From Micromonospora endolithica (lineage in GTDB: Bacteria; Actinomycetota; Actinomycetes; Mycobacteriales; Micromonosporaceae), in NCBI RefSeq assembly GCF_003626595.1, contig NZ_RBAK01000003.1:496001-560000 (forward strand): a DNA stretch of 64,000 nt. The letters are read 5' to 3'. The translations under genes were made by a program, and so were the position numbers. The notes below the pieces were generated by a model. That model was not told the DNA's origin. It made no database searches and was given only the letters and a program-made list of their open reading frames with translations. Positions 1 through 8,702 of the stretch are shown one piece after another (position 1 is the stretch's first letter; each line of letters starts with the position of its first letter).

Positions 1-606
1 CTCGCACATCGCGTGCACCGTCGCCGGGTCACCGATCGCGCGCCGGTAGTCGGCGTACGCCTCCGCCCCCATCGCCTCGGGCGAACCGCCGTACCAGGCC
101 TCCGGGTCGGCGTTGATCACCCGCTCGGCGGGTTTGCCGGTCTGGCCGAGGAAGAACCAGTGCCACCAGCGGGACGCGAACCGGGCGTCGGCGCGGGCCA
201 GCGCCGCACCGATCGGCACCCCGTCGAGGACCCCGAGCCGCGAGACCCGGTCCGGGTGGTCCAGCGCGGTTCGCATCGCCACGTACGCGCCCCGGTCGTG
301 CCCCACCACCGCGGCCCGGTCGTGGCCGAGCCGGTCCAGCAGCGCCACCACGTCGGCCGCCATCGCCCGTTTGGCGTACGTCGTGTGGTCCGGGGTGCTG
401 GGCGGCTTCGACGAGCCTCCGTAGCCGCGCAGGTCCGGGCAGATCACCGTGTGCCGGGCGGCGAGCAGCGGCGCGACCCGGTGCCAGGTGGCATGGGTAC
501 GGGGATGGCCGTGCAGCAGCACCACCGGCGGTCCGGAGCCGCCGTGCCGCACCCGCAGCCGGACCGGGCCGACATCGATCTCGGTGAGCGTGAAACCGGG
601 GAACAT
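1..606 (-). CDS. alpha/beta hydrolase, haloacetate dehalogenase/epoxide hydrolase type (3' end missing)
   Basis: Only the N-terminal 202 residues lie inside the window; the gene runs off the left edge. It starts at ATG 606. The oxyanion-hole motif HGHPRTHATW is near residue 34, and a GHDRG nucleophile elbow lies near residue 97. An Asp rather than Ser nucleophile in this elbow is typical of fluoro/haloacetate dehalogenases and epoxide hydrolases. A WWHWFF stretch further on also resembles the haloacetate dehalogenase group. The acid and His of the triad would lie beyond the edge, so substrate cannot be judged. Its start region is followed by a hairpin repeat shared with the next minus-strand gene. 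Confidence 0.85.
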   Translation of the reverse strand, partial: MFPGFTLTEIDVGPVRLRVRHGGSGPPVVLLHGHPRTHATWHRVAPLLAARHTVICPDLRGYGGSSKPPSTPDHTTYAKRAMAADVVALLDRLGHDRAAVVGHDRGAYVAMRTALDHPDRVSRLGVLDGVPIGAALARADARFASRWWHWFFLGQTGKPAERVINADPEAWYGGSPEAMGAEAYADYRRAIGDPATVHAMCE

Positions 607-658
607 GCCGTCCTGCGGTGCCCTGGGCCGGGTGCGCCGAAACGTGGGCCTTGCGTGA

Positions 659-704
659 GGAAGGGGCCCTTCTACTACACCAGGCGTTAAGCGGGGGCCC
701 TTCC
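659..704. repeat. inverted repeat between two minus-strand genes
   Basis: GGAAGGGGCCC (659-669) pairs with GGGGGCCCTTCC (693-704) apart from a one-base bulge. The loop of about 23 nt contains CTACTACACC. It lies directly after the stop of the gene ending at 707, so it could act as a terminator. From memory, similar AAGGGGCCCTTCC hairpins recur between genes in Micromonospora genomes; that is recollection, not a search. Confidence 0.6.
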
Positions 705-706
705 TT

Positions 707-1246
707 TCACGTCAGCGCGGAGCAGGCCGCGACACCGGCGAGCAGGATCGCGCCGAGCACCGCCTGGAGCAGCAGCGGCGGGCCGAGGTGTGACCAGAGC
801 GTCGCGGTGCGCGGGGTGAGCAGCTGACCGGTGGTCAGGTTGACGATCCGCTCGATCTTCGGCGGCAGGTCGTCGTCGCGCTGCCGGCGCACCGTGATCT
901 GCACGTGGTCGGCGGGGTGCAGGGCACTCTGCGGCAGGTGCCCGTGCAACTCCACCTCGACCAGTTGCCCGGTGGTGTCGCGTACCCGGACCGGGGTGAC
1001 CAGATATTCCGGCCCCTTCTTGAGGTCCTTGAAGCGACGCCGGGCGCCTCCGGAGCCGGCGCTGAGCACCGACCGCAGCACGGTCACCAGCAGCCCGGCC
1101 ACCCCGGCGGTCACCAGCACCGCCACCAGCACCGGCTGCCCGATCCGCACCTCGCGCGGATAGCCCTCCAACAGCCGGACGATCCGGCCGGTGACGATCC
1201 GACCGGTCGGGTGGGCGATCCGCCGGTAGTGCAGGTCGGTGTCCAT
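707..1246 (-). CDS. membrane protein of unknown function, two TM segments
   Basis: The product is 179 aa. ATG 1246 is preferred because GGAGGG lies 8 nt before it; a start at 1276 lacks this signal. One hydrophobic helix lies near residues 35-58 (VLVAVLVTAGVAGLLV) and a second near the C-terminus (LLLQAVLGAILLAGVAAC). Between them is a soluble segment of about 90 residues rich in beta-prone sequence, with an RRR..K basic stretch right after the first helix. The topology suggests a membrane-anchored domain with both ends on the same side. I do not recognise a family. The divergent neighbour starting at 1409 shares its upstream region. Confidence 0.6.
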   Translation of the reverse strand: MDTDLHYRRIAHPTGRIVTGRIVRLLEGYPREVRIGQPVLVAVLVTAGVAGLLVTVLRSVLSAGSGGARRRFKDLKKGPEYLVTPVRVRDTTGQLVEVELHGHLPQSALHPADHVQITVRRQRDDDLPPKIERIVNLTTGQLLTPRTATLWSHLGPPLLLQAVLGAILLAGVAACSALT

Positions 1247-1408
1247 GATCACCACCCTCCGTCCCGTTGCGTTCACCGATGGTATCGGTCACCCGGGGTT
1301 GAACGACGTGAATGAAAAGTGGTCACGGGCCGGTGCGCCCACCGGCCCGGCAGGTGACATCGCCGGTCGGGTGGGTAAGCGCAGGGCCGAGCTGGAAAGG
1401 GGTCGAGC

Positions 1409-2533
1409 ATGCAGCTGTCCTTCCTGCGCCCGCTCTACGACCGACCCGGGCCGTGGTGCTCGGTTTACCTGGACGCGTCCGCCAACACCGAGGACGCCCA
1501 CCCGGCGCTCGACCTGCGCTGGCGCGCGCTGAGCGACCAACTGCGCCAGCAGGGCGCCGACCCGGCGTCGATCGCCGCGATCGAGCGGGTGGTCCGAGGG
1601 CACGACCCGATGGCCGGCGACTACGGGCTGGCCGTCTTCGCCAGCCACGGCCGGGTCGCGCTGTCGGAGTTCCTGTCCGCGCCGCCACTGCGGGACCTGG
1701 CCGCGTACACCCCGCTGCCGCACGTGATGCCACTGCTGGCACAGCGCGGCGAGCAGGTGGCGTGGGTGCGGGTGCTGGCCGACCGGACCGGCGCCGACGC
1801 GATGGCGGTCAGCGCCGGTGGTGTGCCGCGCCGCGCCCACGTGGCCGGCCGCGAGGAGTTCCCGCTGCGGCGGGTGAACCCCGGCGGCTGGTCGCAGTCC
1901 CGCTACCAGCGGGCCGCGATGGAGGCCTGGCACCACAACGCCGGCGACGTCACCGCGGCGACCGTGGAACTGGCCGAGAAGGTCGGCGCCGAGGTGGTGG
2001 TGGTGGCCGGCGACGTCCGGGCCACCGGCATGATCGCCGCCCAGATGCCGGAGCGCTGGCAGGACCTGGTGGTCCGCACCGACGCCGGCTCGCGGGCCGG
2101 CGGCGCGGACTCCACCCTGCTGGACGACCTGACCGTGCAGACCATCGCCGAGGTGGCCGACCAGCGGATCACCGCCGCGCTGGACCGCTTCGGCATGCAG
2201 GAGGACGTCGGCGCGGGGCTGGACGCCGTGGTGTCCGCCCTGCAACGCAACCAGGTCGACACCATGCTCATCGTCGACGACCCGTCGGCCACCGGCGAGC
2301 TGTGGATCGGGCCGGACGCCACCGAGATCGCCACCGACCCGGGCCAGCTCACCGCCATGTCGGTGCCCGACCCGGAGAAGGTACGCGCCGACGCGGCCCT
2401 GGTCCGCGCGCTGGTCGGCACCGACGCCGAGCTGACCGTCCTGGGGCCGGACGAGGCGCCGGACCTGACCGACGGCGTCGGCGCGGTGCTGCGCTACGTC
2501 GACGCGTCCACGCCCGGGCGGGGCGATGGCTGA
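1409..2533 (+). CDS. Vms1/eRF1-domain-like protein (Rv2629-type, baeRF family)
   Basis: The product is 374 aa, starting at ATG 1409 with a GAAAGGGG ribosome-binding site. The N-terminus (MQLSFLRPLYDRPGPWCSVYLD) and overall layout match the actinobacterial Rv2629-like proteins annotated as Vms1/Ankzf1-type peptidyl-tRNA hydrolase or bacterial eRF1-domain proteins. A central conserved block reads HHNAGDVTAATVELAEKVGA. The C-terminal half resembles the eRF1 domain-3 fold, with DTMLIVDDPSATGELWIG. Family members are thought to act on stalled ribosomes or in hibernation and are often stress-induced; this is inferred for this copy. The last 8 nt overlap the next gene, so the two are translationally coupled. 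Confidence 0.75.
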   Translation: MQLSFLRPLYDRPGPWCSVYLDASANTEDAHPALDLRWRALSDQLRQQGADPASIAAIERVVRGHDPMAGDYGLAVFASHGRVALSEFLSAPPLRDLAAYTPLPHVMPLLAQRGEQVAWVRVLADRTGADAMAVSAGGVPRRAHVAGREEFPLRRVNPGGWSQSRYQRAAMEAWHHNAGDVTAATVELAEKVGAEVVVVAGDVRATGMIAAQMPERWQDLVVRTDAGSRAGGADSTLLDDLTVQTIAEVADQRITAALDRFGMQEDVGAGLDAVVSALQRNQVDTMLIVDDPSATGELWIGPDATEIATDPGQLTAMSVPDPEKVRADAALVRALVGTDAELTVLGPDEAPDLTDGVGAVLRYVDASTPGRGDG

Positions 2534-4283
2534 CCGTACCGTCGCCGATCTGGTGGTCGAGCGGCTGCGGGCCTGGCGGGTTCCGCGGGCCTTCGGCTGC
2601 CCCGACGCGGCCATCGCGCCGGTGATCGAGGCCCTCGACGCCTCGGGCGGGGACCCGGCCTTCGTCCCCGCCCGGCACGAGGAGACCGCCTCGTTCATGG
2701 CCACCGGGCACGCCAAGTTCACCGGCGGCATCGGGGTCTGCCTGGCCACCCAGGGGCCCAGCGCGGTCCAGCTCCTCAACGGCCTGTACGACGCGAAGCT
2801 GGACAGCAAGCCCGTGGTGGCCATCGTGGGCGAGGACGTCTGCGGTCCGCTCGGCGACGCCCACCAGGAGATCGGCCTGAGCCGGCTCTTCGGCGACGTG
2901 TGCAACCAGTTCGTCCGGTACGGGCGGGACCCGGGGTTGATCCCCGGCCTGCTCGACCAGGCGTTCCGCACCGCCGCGGCGACCCGCAGCCCGGTCTGCG
3001 TGGTGCTGCCCACCCGGTTGCAGCGGATGGTGGTGCCGGACCTGCCACCGCTGGCCGCGGGGGTGCTCACCGCCACCCCGGGGGAGCCGCTGGCCCGGGT
3101 CCTCCCGCACGAGGTCGACCTGGACGCCGCCGCGCAACTGCTCGGCGGCGGGCGGCGCACCGCGATCCTGGTCGGGCAGGGCGCCCGGGGCGCCGCCGAC
3201 GAGATCGTCGCGCTGGCCGACCGGCTCGGCGCCGGGGTGGCCACCTCGCTGCTCGGCAAACCGGTCCTGGACGAGCGGTTGCCCTTCCACACCGGCGTGC
3301 TCGGCGAGGTCGGTACGTCGGCCGCCGCCGAGCTGATGGGTGGCTGCGACACGCTGCTGATGGTCGGCACCAACGACCCGTGGACCGGCTACTACCCGAT
3401 GCCCGGGCAGGTCCGCACCATCCAGATCGACATCGACGGGCGGCGCATCGGCACCCGCTACCCGGTCGACGTGCCGCTGGTCGGCGACGCCGCGGAGACC
3501 CTGCGGGCGCTGCTGACCCAGGTCCCCGACCGGCCCAACGACGCCTGGCGGGCCACCGTGGAGAACTCCGTCGACCGGTGGCGGGTCGAGGCGACCGACC
3601 GGGCCGCCGCACCCGCCGAGCCGGTCAACCCGCAACTGGTGCTCCAGGAGCTGTCCCGGCGGCTTCCGCGCCCCGCCTCGCTCGCGGTCGACGTCGGCTC
3701 GGTGATCTACTGGTACGCCCGTCACCTGGAGCTGCCACCCGGGGTCAACGCCCAGCTGTGCGGCACCCTCGGATCGCTGGGCTGTGCGTTGCCGTACGCG
3801 GTCGCGGCCAAGCTCGCCGCGCCGGACCAGCCGGTGGTCGCGCTGGTCGGCGACGGGGCCATGCAGCGGGGCGGGCTCGCCGAACTGATCACCGTGGCGC
3901 GCCACTGGCAGGAGTGGGCGGACCCCAGGCTGGTGGTGCTGGTGCTCAACAACCGGGACCAGTCCGGCCTGGGCGGCGGGCGGCCCGCCCCGGCCGACCC
4001 GGCAGGGCGCCGCCCCGACGTGCCGTACGCCGGTTGGGCCCGCCTGCTCGGCCTGCACGGGGTCCGGGTGGACCGGCCCGAGCTGGTCGGCGCGGCCTGG
4101 GACGAGGCGCTGGCCGCCGACCGTCCCTGCGTGGTGGAGGCCGTCGTCGACCCGGCGGTCGCGCTGCGCCCACCGCAGCCGGCCCTGGCCGACCTGCGCG
4201 GCATCCTCGCCGACGGCGACGCCGCCCGCCGGGTACGCGAGCGGATGCTCGCCCCGACCGTAGAGGAGAAGGATCTCGTTTAG
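2526..4283 (+). CDS. thiamine-diphosphate-dependent enzyme (pyruvate oxidase/acetolactate synthase superfamily)
   Basis: The product is 585 aa, the usual length for the superfamily. The order is an N-terminal PYR domain with the cofactor-activating Glu in ARHEETASF (near residue 57), a central TH3-like domain (about 195-330), and a C-terminal PP domain with the metal/ThDP motif running from GDGAMQRGG to VLNN (about 440-475). It resembles proteins annotated as ThDP-requiring or PoxB-like, acting on 2-oxo acids. The FAD-binding features of pyruvate oxidase cannot be confirmed by eye. The start overlaps the preceding gene in ATGGCTGA. A diiron-type oxidase follows 50 nt downstream. Confidence 0.85.
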   Translation: MADRTVADLVVERLRAWRVPRAFGCPDAAIAPVIEALDASGGDPAFVPARHEETASFMATGHAKFTGGIGVCLATQGPSAVQLLNGLYDAKLDSKPVVAIVGEDVCGPLGDAHQEIGLSRLFGDVCNQFVRYGRDPGLIPGLLDQAFRTAAATRSPVCVVLPTRLQRMVVPDLPPLAAGVLTATPGEPLARVLPHEVDLDAAAQLLGGGRRTAILVGQGARGAADEIVALADRLGAGVATSLLGKPVLDERLPFHTGVLGEVGTSAAAELMGGCDTLLMVGTNDPWTGYYPMPGQVRTIQIDIDGRRIGTRYPVDVPLVGDAAETLRALLTQVPDRPNDAWRATVENSVDRWRVEATDRAAAPAEPVNPQLVLQELSRRLPRPASLAVDVGSVIYWYARHLELPPGVNAQLCGTLGSLGCALPYAVAAKLAAPDQPVVALVGDGAMQRGGLAELITVARHWQEWADPRLVVLVLNNRDQSGLGGGRPAPADPAGRRPDVPYAGWARLLGLHGVRVDRPELVGAAWDEALAADRPCVVEAVVDPAVALRPPQPALADLRGILADGDAARRVRERMLAPTVEEKDLV

Positions 4284-4333
4284 CCGGCCACCGCCCGGGC
4301 ATGAAGATCGGCAGTCCAGAGCGGGAGGTCAGC

Positions 4334-5404
4334 GTGTCGAACACCACCGATCACCGGTACGGCCCGGCACCCCTGGTGTCGGGGCGGGGGCCGGTCTCCG
4401 AGGCGCTGCGGCACGCCCTGCGGCAGGCCCCGCACGAGCTGCCCGCCGACCTCGGTGAGCACCTCGACCCGGCCGACGCGCTCACCGACGAGGACCTGCA
4501 ACTCACCCTGTTCCTCTGCTACGAGCTGCACTACCGCGGCCTGGCCGGTGTCGACGACGAATGGGAGTGGGAGCCGTCGCTGCTGGCGCTGCGGGCGCGC
4601 GCCGAGCGGCTCTTCGAGGCGGCGGTGCGGGAGCTGGTCGGGCCGCTGCCGGCGGTGCTGCCCGGCGCCGTGCCGGCGGCGCTGCTCGACGTGGTGGCCG
4701 CCGACGCCGGGCCGTCGCTCGCCGGATACCTGCAACGGCGCGCCACCCTCGCCCAGTTCCGCGAGTTCGCCGCGCACCGGTCGGTCTACCACCTGCGCGA
4801 GGCCGACCCGCACACCTGGGCGCTGCCCCGTCTCGGCGGCCCGGCGAAGGCCGCGCTGGTCGAGATCCAGATGGACGAGTACGGCAACGGCCGGCTGGAC
4901 CGGATGCACGCCGAACTGTTCCGGGTGACCCTGGGCCGGCTGGGTCTGGACACCTCGTACGGCGCCCACCTGGACGTGGTGCCCGCCATCACGCTGGCCA
5001 CCAACAACCTGATGTCCCTGTTCGGCCTGCACCGGCGGCTGCGCGGGGCGGTGCTCGGCCACCTCGCCGCGTACGAGATGACGTCGTCGCTGCCCAACCG
5101 CCGGTACGGCAACGGGCTGCGCCGGCTCGGCTTCGACGAGGTGGCGACCCGGTTCTACGACGAGCACGTCGAGGCCGACGCGGTGCACGAGCAGATCGCC
5201 GCGTACGACCTGTGCGGCGGGCTGACCCTCGTCGAGCCGGCGCTGACCGCGGACGTGTTGTTCGGCGCGGCGGCGGCCCTGGCGGTGGACCGGCTCTTCG
5301 CGGCGCACCTGCTGGACAACTGGTCCGCCGACCGCACCAGCCTGCGCACCCCCGCGCCGGCCGCGGTGCTCCCGGCAGCCTCCGCCCTCTCCGCCGCCGC
5401 CTGA
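4334..5404 (+). CDS. iron-containing redox enzyme, haem-oxygenase-like diiron oxidase fold
   Basis: The product is 356 aa. GTG 4334 is chosen because GGGAGG sits 5 nt upstream; an in-frame ATG at 4301 would add 11 residues. Helical segments carry probable ligands in EIQMDEYGNGRLDRMHAELF (about residues 175-195) and DEHVEADAVHEQ (about 275-287). This E..H pattern is typical of the haem-oxygenase-like diiron oxidases (HDO) annotated as iron-containing redox enzyme family. Substrate is unknown. It converges on a CDGSH iron-sulfur gene 32 nt away; I recall such pairs being common in actinomycetes, which would suggest a shared electron-transfer role. Confidence 0.75.
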   Translation: MSNTTDHRYGPAPLVSGRGPVSEALRHALRQAPHELPADLGEHLDPADALTDEDLQLTLFLCYELHYRGLAGVDDEWEWEPSLLALRARAERLFEAAVRELVGPLPAVLPGAVPAALLDVVAADAGPSLAGYLQRRATLAQFREFAAHRSVYHLREADPHTWALPRLGGPAKAALVEIQMDEYGNGRLDRMHAELFRVTLGRLGLDTSYGAHLDVVPAITLATNNLMSLFGLHRRLRGAVLGHLAAYEMTSSLPNRRYGNGLRRLGFDEVATRFYDEHVEADAVHEQIAAYDLCGGLTLVEPALTADVLFGAAAALAVDRLFAAHLLDNWSADRTSLRTPAPAAVLPAASALSAAA

Positions 5405-5436
5405 TCCGCCGCCCGCCCGTGCGACGGGGCGGCGGG

Positions 5437-5664
5437 TCAGGGTTCGCGGTGGGGGGCGGCGCGGAACTTGATCGCCTTGTGGGTGCCGTCGCAGAAGGGC
5501 TTGACGGCCGACTTGCCGCACCGGCAGAGCGCCACCGTGCCCCGCCGGGCGTCGATGCGCTGACCGTCCGGGGTGACCAGGGCGAAATCGCCTCGGACCA
5601 GCAGCGGCCCGTCCTGGTACGGGGTGATCGTGGTGGCCGCGGTGATCGGGTCCTCTTCCTGCAT
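5437..5664 (-). CDS. CDGSH iron-sulfur domain protein
   Basis: The product is 75 aa from ATG 5664; a GTG at 5706 would extend it by 14 residues, and neither start has a clear ribosome-binding site. The C-terminal half holds the 2Fe-2S motif CRCGKSAVKPFCDGTHK, with three Cys and one His in C-X-C-X9-C-X3-H spacing, as in mitoNEET-type proteins. The N-terminal part ITPYQDGPLLVRGDF is the usual beta-strand lead-in of the bacterial family. It is a likely soluble 2Fe-2S electron carrier or redox sensor. It faces the diiron-type oxidase gene ending at 5404. Confidence 0.85.
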   Translation of the reverse strand: MQEEDPITAATTITPYQDGPLLVRGDFALVTPDGQRIDARRGTVALCRCGKSAVKPFCDGTHKAIKFRAAPHREP

Positions 5665-5884
5665 GGCCGGTCCAGTGCCCGTGCCGGCCGTGCCGAAACC
5701 CGCCACGCGCCACGGGCCGCCGGCGACGCCGGTGGATCACCCGGATCGCGGCCGGCCTGCCGACAACCGACCGGGACCGGCCAATCTCCCGGACGCGGCG
5801 AAGCGCCGGAGTTCCGAGGATTACTCCCGACCAGTGCGTGATGCCCCGTTTGAACCGCATCCGGGCGGGAAGCCGGGCCGCGTG

Positions 5885-7324
5885 GTGAGCGAACGAGGCA
5901 AGGTGGAGCCGGTGCACAAGGTGCGCGCGGGGCTCACGGCGGACGGCGCCGGGTTGGCCGGCGACCGGGTCGTGGCCGTCGGCAGCGGCGCCCGGGTGCT
6001 GGTCGCGGCCACCGCCCGGGCGCTGCGCGGGACGGACTGCGCGGACCTGGGACACCCCGGGCCGCTGTCCCGGTTCACCGGCGCGCCCGACCCGGTACGC
6101 CGGGCGGCGGCGACCCGGGCGGCCGGGCGGGTGGCGCTCACCGTGGGGCAGACCGCCGAGGTCGACGCCGGCCGGGTGGCGGCCTGGTTCGCCGACCAGT
6201 ACCCCCGCCGCCGCTACCCCGGTGCGCTGCTCGGGTCCCCGCACGGGGCGGTCGCGCATCTCGCGACGGCGCTCGGCGTGCCCTGGCTGCCGACCGGCTT
6301 CGAGATGTCCGCGCACTGGGCCCGGGGGGCGGTCGACCGGCCCAAGGCGGCCCTCGACCACGGCGCCGCCCTGGCCGGCCGGTTGCTCGCCGGCAACCCC
6401 GACCTGCACGTACGCCAGGTGCACTGCCCGGCCAGTCGCGGCGCCCTGGCCGGCGCGACGGTGGCCCTGGCGGCCCGTTGGCGGTCGCTGCCGGTGGCGT
6501 ACGCGCGGTTCCTGGCCGACCGCCTGGAGCCCGGGGCGCCGCTGCTACTGGTCGGTGACGCGCGCACCTGGCCGGTCCTCGACGGCGGATCCGGGCACAG
6601 CTTCCAGGTCGGCTGCCCGGGCAGCGGGCTCGACCCGGTGGACTTCCACCCGGACAGCCACGCCCTGCGCCAGGTGCTGCGCTCGGCCGGGGGCGAGAGC
6701 GCGGACTGGGAACCACCGGAGGTGACCTCCCCACGCGGTTCCGCCGAGCACGCCGTCGAGGGCGACCTTGAGGCCGACGTGCGGCGCTTCGCCGGCGTAC
6801 ACGGACACCCGCTGCACCGGGTGCTCGCCCCGCAGCCGGCGGCGTTGAGCGCGGCGACCGCGGACCTGTACCGGCGCTGGCTGCGCGCGGCCGGCAAGAC
6901 CGGCGACCGCCTCGTGGTCGAGTGCGGGCGGCTGCTCGACCCGTGGCAGGTGGTGCGGGCCGGGATGGTGCCGTACTGGTGCGAGAACGCCACCCGGCGC
7001 AGCGTGGACCAGGTGGAGTGGTGGCTCGCCGGCAGCGAGCCGTTCAGCTCGGTGGACGTGCTGCCCGAGCCGCCCGGCCTGCGGTCGCCGGCGCTGGCCG
7101 GGCTGCCGCAGTGGCTGGCGGTCGCCGGGTTCGGTCGCCGCCGGCGCGCCCTGGACCGGACCTCCGCCCGGGGCTACCCGGTGACCTCGGTGCCCACCCG
7201 ACGTGCCACGGAGGTGTTGCGCGCCCAGCCGTACGACCTGCCGACACCGGCGCCGATGAGTGTGCCGGACGCCTTGGAGGCGCTCCGCGACAGCGGCCGC
7301 CACCAGGGATTACTGGTCTGTTGA
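5885..7324 (+). CDS. conserved-looking protein of unknown function, 479 aa
   Basis: It reads as a real gene: 479 codons with strong third-position GC and no competing frame. GTG 5885 is taken as the start, but GTG 5912, preceded by AAGGTGG, is also possible. No signal peptide or membrane helix is evident. Parts look like an alpha/beta enzyme: strands APLLLVGDARTWPVL and GDRLVVECGRLLDPW, and a conserved-looking segment GMVPYWCENATRRS. I do not recognise the family and assign no function. It is divergent from the CDGSH gene with about 220 bp between them. Confidence 0.6.
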   Translation: MSERGKVEPVHKVRAGLTADGAGLAGDRVVAVGSGARVLVAATARALRGTDCADLGHPGPLSRFTGAPDPVRRAAATRAAGRVALTVGQTAEVDAGRVAAWFADQYPRRRYPGALLGSPHGAVAHLATALGVPWLPTGFEMSAHWARGAVDRPKAALDHGAALAGRLLAGNPDLHVRQVHCPASRGALAGATVALAARWRSLPVAYARFLADRLEPGAPLLLVGDARTWPVLDGGSGHSFQVGCPGSGLDPVDFHPDSHALRQVLRSAGGESADWEPPEVTSPRGSAEHAVEGDLEADVRRFAGVHGHPLHRVLAPQPAALSAATADLYRRWLRAAGKTGDRLVVECGRLLDPWQVVRAGMVPYWCENATRRSVDQVEWWLAGSEPFSSVDVLPEPPGLRSPALAGLPQWLAVAGFGRRRRALDRTSARGYPVTSVPTRRATEVLRAQPYDLPTPAPMSVPDALEALRDSGRHQGLLVC

Positions 7325-7548
7325 GACCAGCACACCGAAACATCCTCGCGATACCGGGGTCCCGTGATTGAGTACCTACGGAGCGGGAACACCGCTGGCT
7401 GCGACGGCCTGATAACGCCGCGTCGCGCAGCGTCGTCACCCGCTGGCATCCCAGTCACGTAACCCAACTTCCGGCCCGGTGCGTGGTCCGACCACGCGCA
7501 CGACCGGTTTCCCAATCCGGGCGGGGGACCTTCCTGAGGGAGGCGCGG

Positions 7549-8688
7549 ATGTTCGGACAGACCACCACAGGTACCCCACCACCCACCGATCGGGGTCTTG
7601 AGGACCTCGACGCGGCGGCGCTGGCGTACGCGGCACGGATCGAGGGCCTGCCACCGGAGCGGCGGCAGGAGGCGCGGGACGACCTGGTGCGCTTCGCGCT
7701 GCCCTTCGCCGGCCGGTTGGCGCGGCGCTACCGGGGGCGGGGGGAACCGCTGGAGGATCTGGAGCAGGTGGCCCGCCTCGGCCTGGTCAACGCCGTCGAC
7801 CGGTACGACCCGGAACGGGGCTCGTTCACCGCGTACGCGGCGATCACCATCGTGGGTGAGATCAAACGACACTTCCGGGACCGCACCTGGGGCGTGCACG
7901 TGCCCCGCCGGCTGCGCGACCTCATCCTGGAGGTCGGTCAGGCCACCGCGGCGCTGACCAGTGAGTTGTCCCGGGCGCCCACCGTCGCCGAGTTGTCGGC
8001 GCGGCTGGAGACGCCCCAGGAGGAGATCCTGGCCGCCCTGGAGTCGGCCGCCGGGTACAGCCCGGCGTCGCTCAACGCGCCGGTCGGCGGGGAGAGTTCC
8101 GCGGAGTTCGGCGACCTGGTGGGTGAGTCGGACAACGCGTTGGAGTCCGTCGACGACCGGGTGACGGTCAGCGGCCTGCTGCACCGGCTGCCCTGGCGGG
8201 AACGGCGGATCCTCGCCATGCGCTTCTACGGCAACCAGACCCAGGCGGAGATCGCCGCCCGGTTCGGCATCTCCCAGATGCACGTCTCGCGGCTGCTGTC
8301 CCGGGCGCTGACCTGGCTGCGGCAGGCGATGCTGGCCGACGCCCCGCCGCCGTGGCAGAACGGCGCCGCCGAGTCGGACACCGCGAAGACCCGGATCTCG
8401 GTGAAGCAGAACGGCGACCGGGTGGTGGTCGAGGTCGGCGGTGAGGTCGACCGGGACGGCGCGAACCAGTTGCGCCGGGCGATGCTGGAGGCGGTCACCG
8501 GCCAGCCCGCCGAGGTGGTCGTCGACCTGGTCGGTGCGGGCGTGGTCGACGCCGGGGGGATCGCCGCGCTGATGGCCGGGCAGGAGGCGGCGGCCCGCAC
8601 CGGGGTGCCGCTGCGCCTGACCCGGGTGCAGCCGGCGGTGCGCCGGTCGCTGACCGCCGCGGGTCTCGCCCCGGCCCGCGAGGGCTGA
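7549..8688 (+). CDS. SigB/SigF-type sigma factor fused to a C-terminal STAS domain
   Basis: The product is 379 aa from ATG 7549 with GAGGGAGG upstream. Region 2 spans about 45-115 (RGEPLEDLEQVARLGLVNAV), region 3 about 118-190, and region 4 about 205-262 with the helix-turn-helix TQAEIAARFGISQMHVSRLL. This is the stress/sporulation SigB-SigF-SigG class. After a short linker, residues 282-375 form a STAS domain like SpoIIAA-type anti-sigma antagonists. The phospho-Ser site normally read as DSSG is DAGG here (about 334-337), so regulation by phosphorylation looks lost. Sigma factors of this class are usually about 260 aa. The fusion suggests built-in control of its anti-sigma factor; that is inference. 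Confidence 0.88.
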   Translation: MFGQTTTGTPPPTDRGLEDLDAAALAYAARIEGLPPERRQEARDDLVRFALPFAGRLARRYRGRGEPLEDLEQVARLGLVNAVDRYDPERGSFTAYAAITIVGEIKRHFRDRTWGVHVPRRLRDLILEVGQATAALTSELSRAPTVAELSARLETPQEEILAALESAAGYSPASLNAPVGGESSAEFGDLVGESDNALESVDDRVTVSGLLHRLPWRERRILAMRFYGNQTQAEIAARFGISQMHVSRLLSRALTWLRQAMLADAPPPWQNGAAESDTAKTRISVKQNGDRVVVEVGGEVDRDGANQLRRAMLEAVTGQPAEVVVDLVGAGVVDAGGIAALMAGQEAAARTGVPLRLTRVQPAVRRSLTAAGLAPAREG

Positions 8689-8702
8689 CCGGCACGTCCG
8701 TG

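Noticed and set aside
1353..1378. GGTG-N16-GGGTAA upstream of the Vms1-like gene
   Set aside because: The -35 half is not GTTT; left out of the regulon list although the gene family is often stress-induced.
5848..5872. GTTT-N15-GGGAAG upstream of the 479-aa protein gene
   Set aside because: The -10 element lacks the T of GGGTA, so it is not counted with the six good sites.
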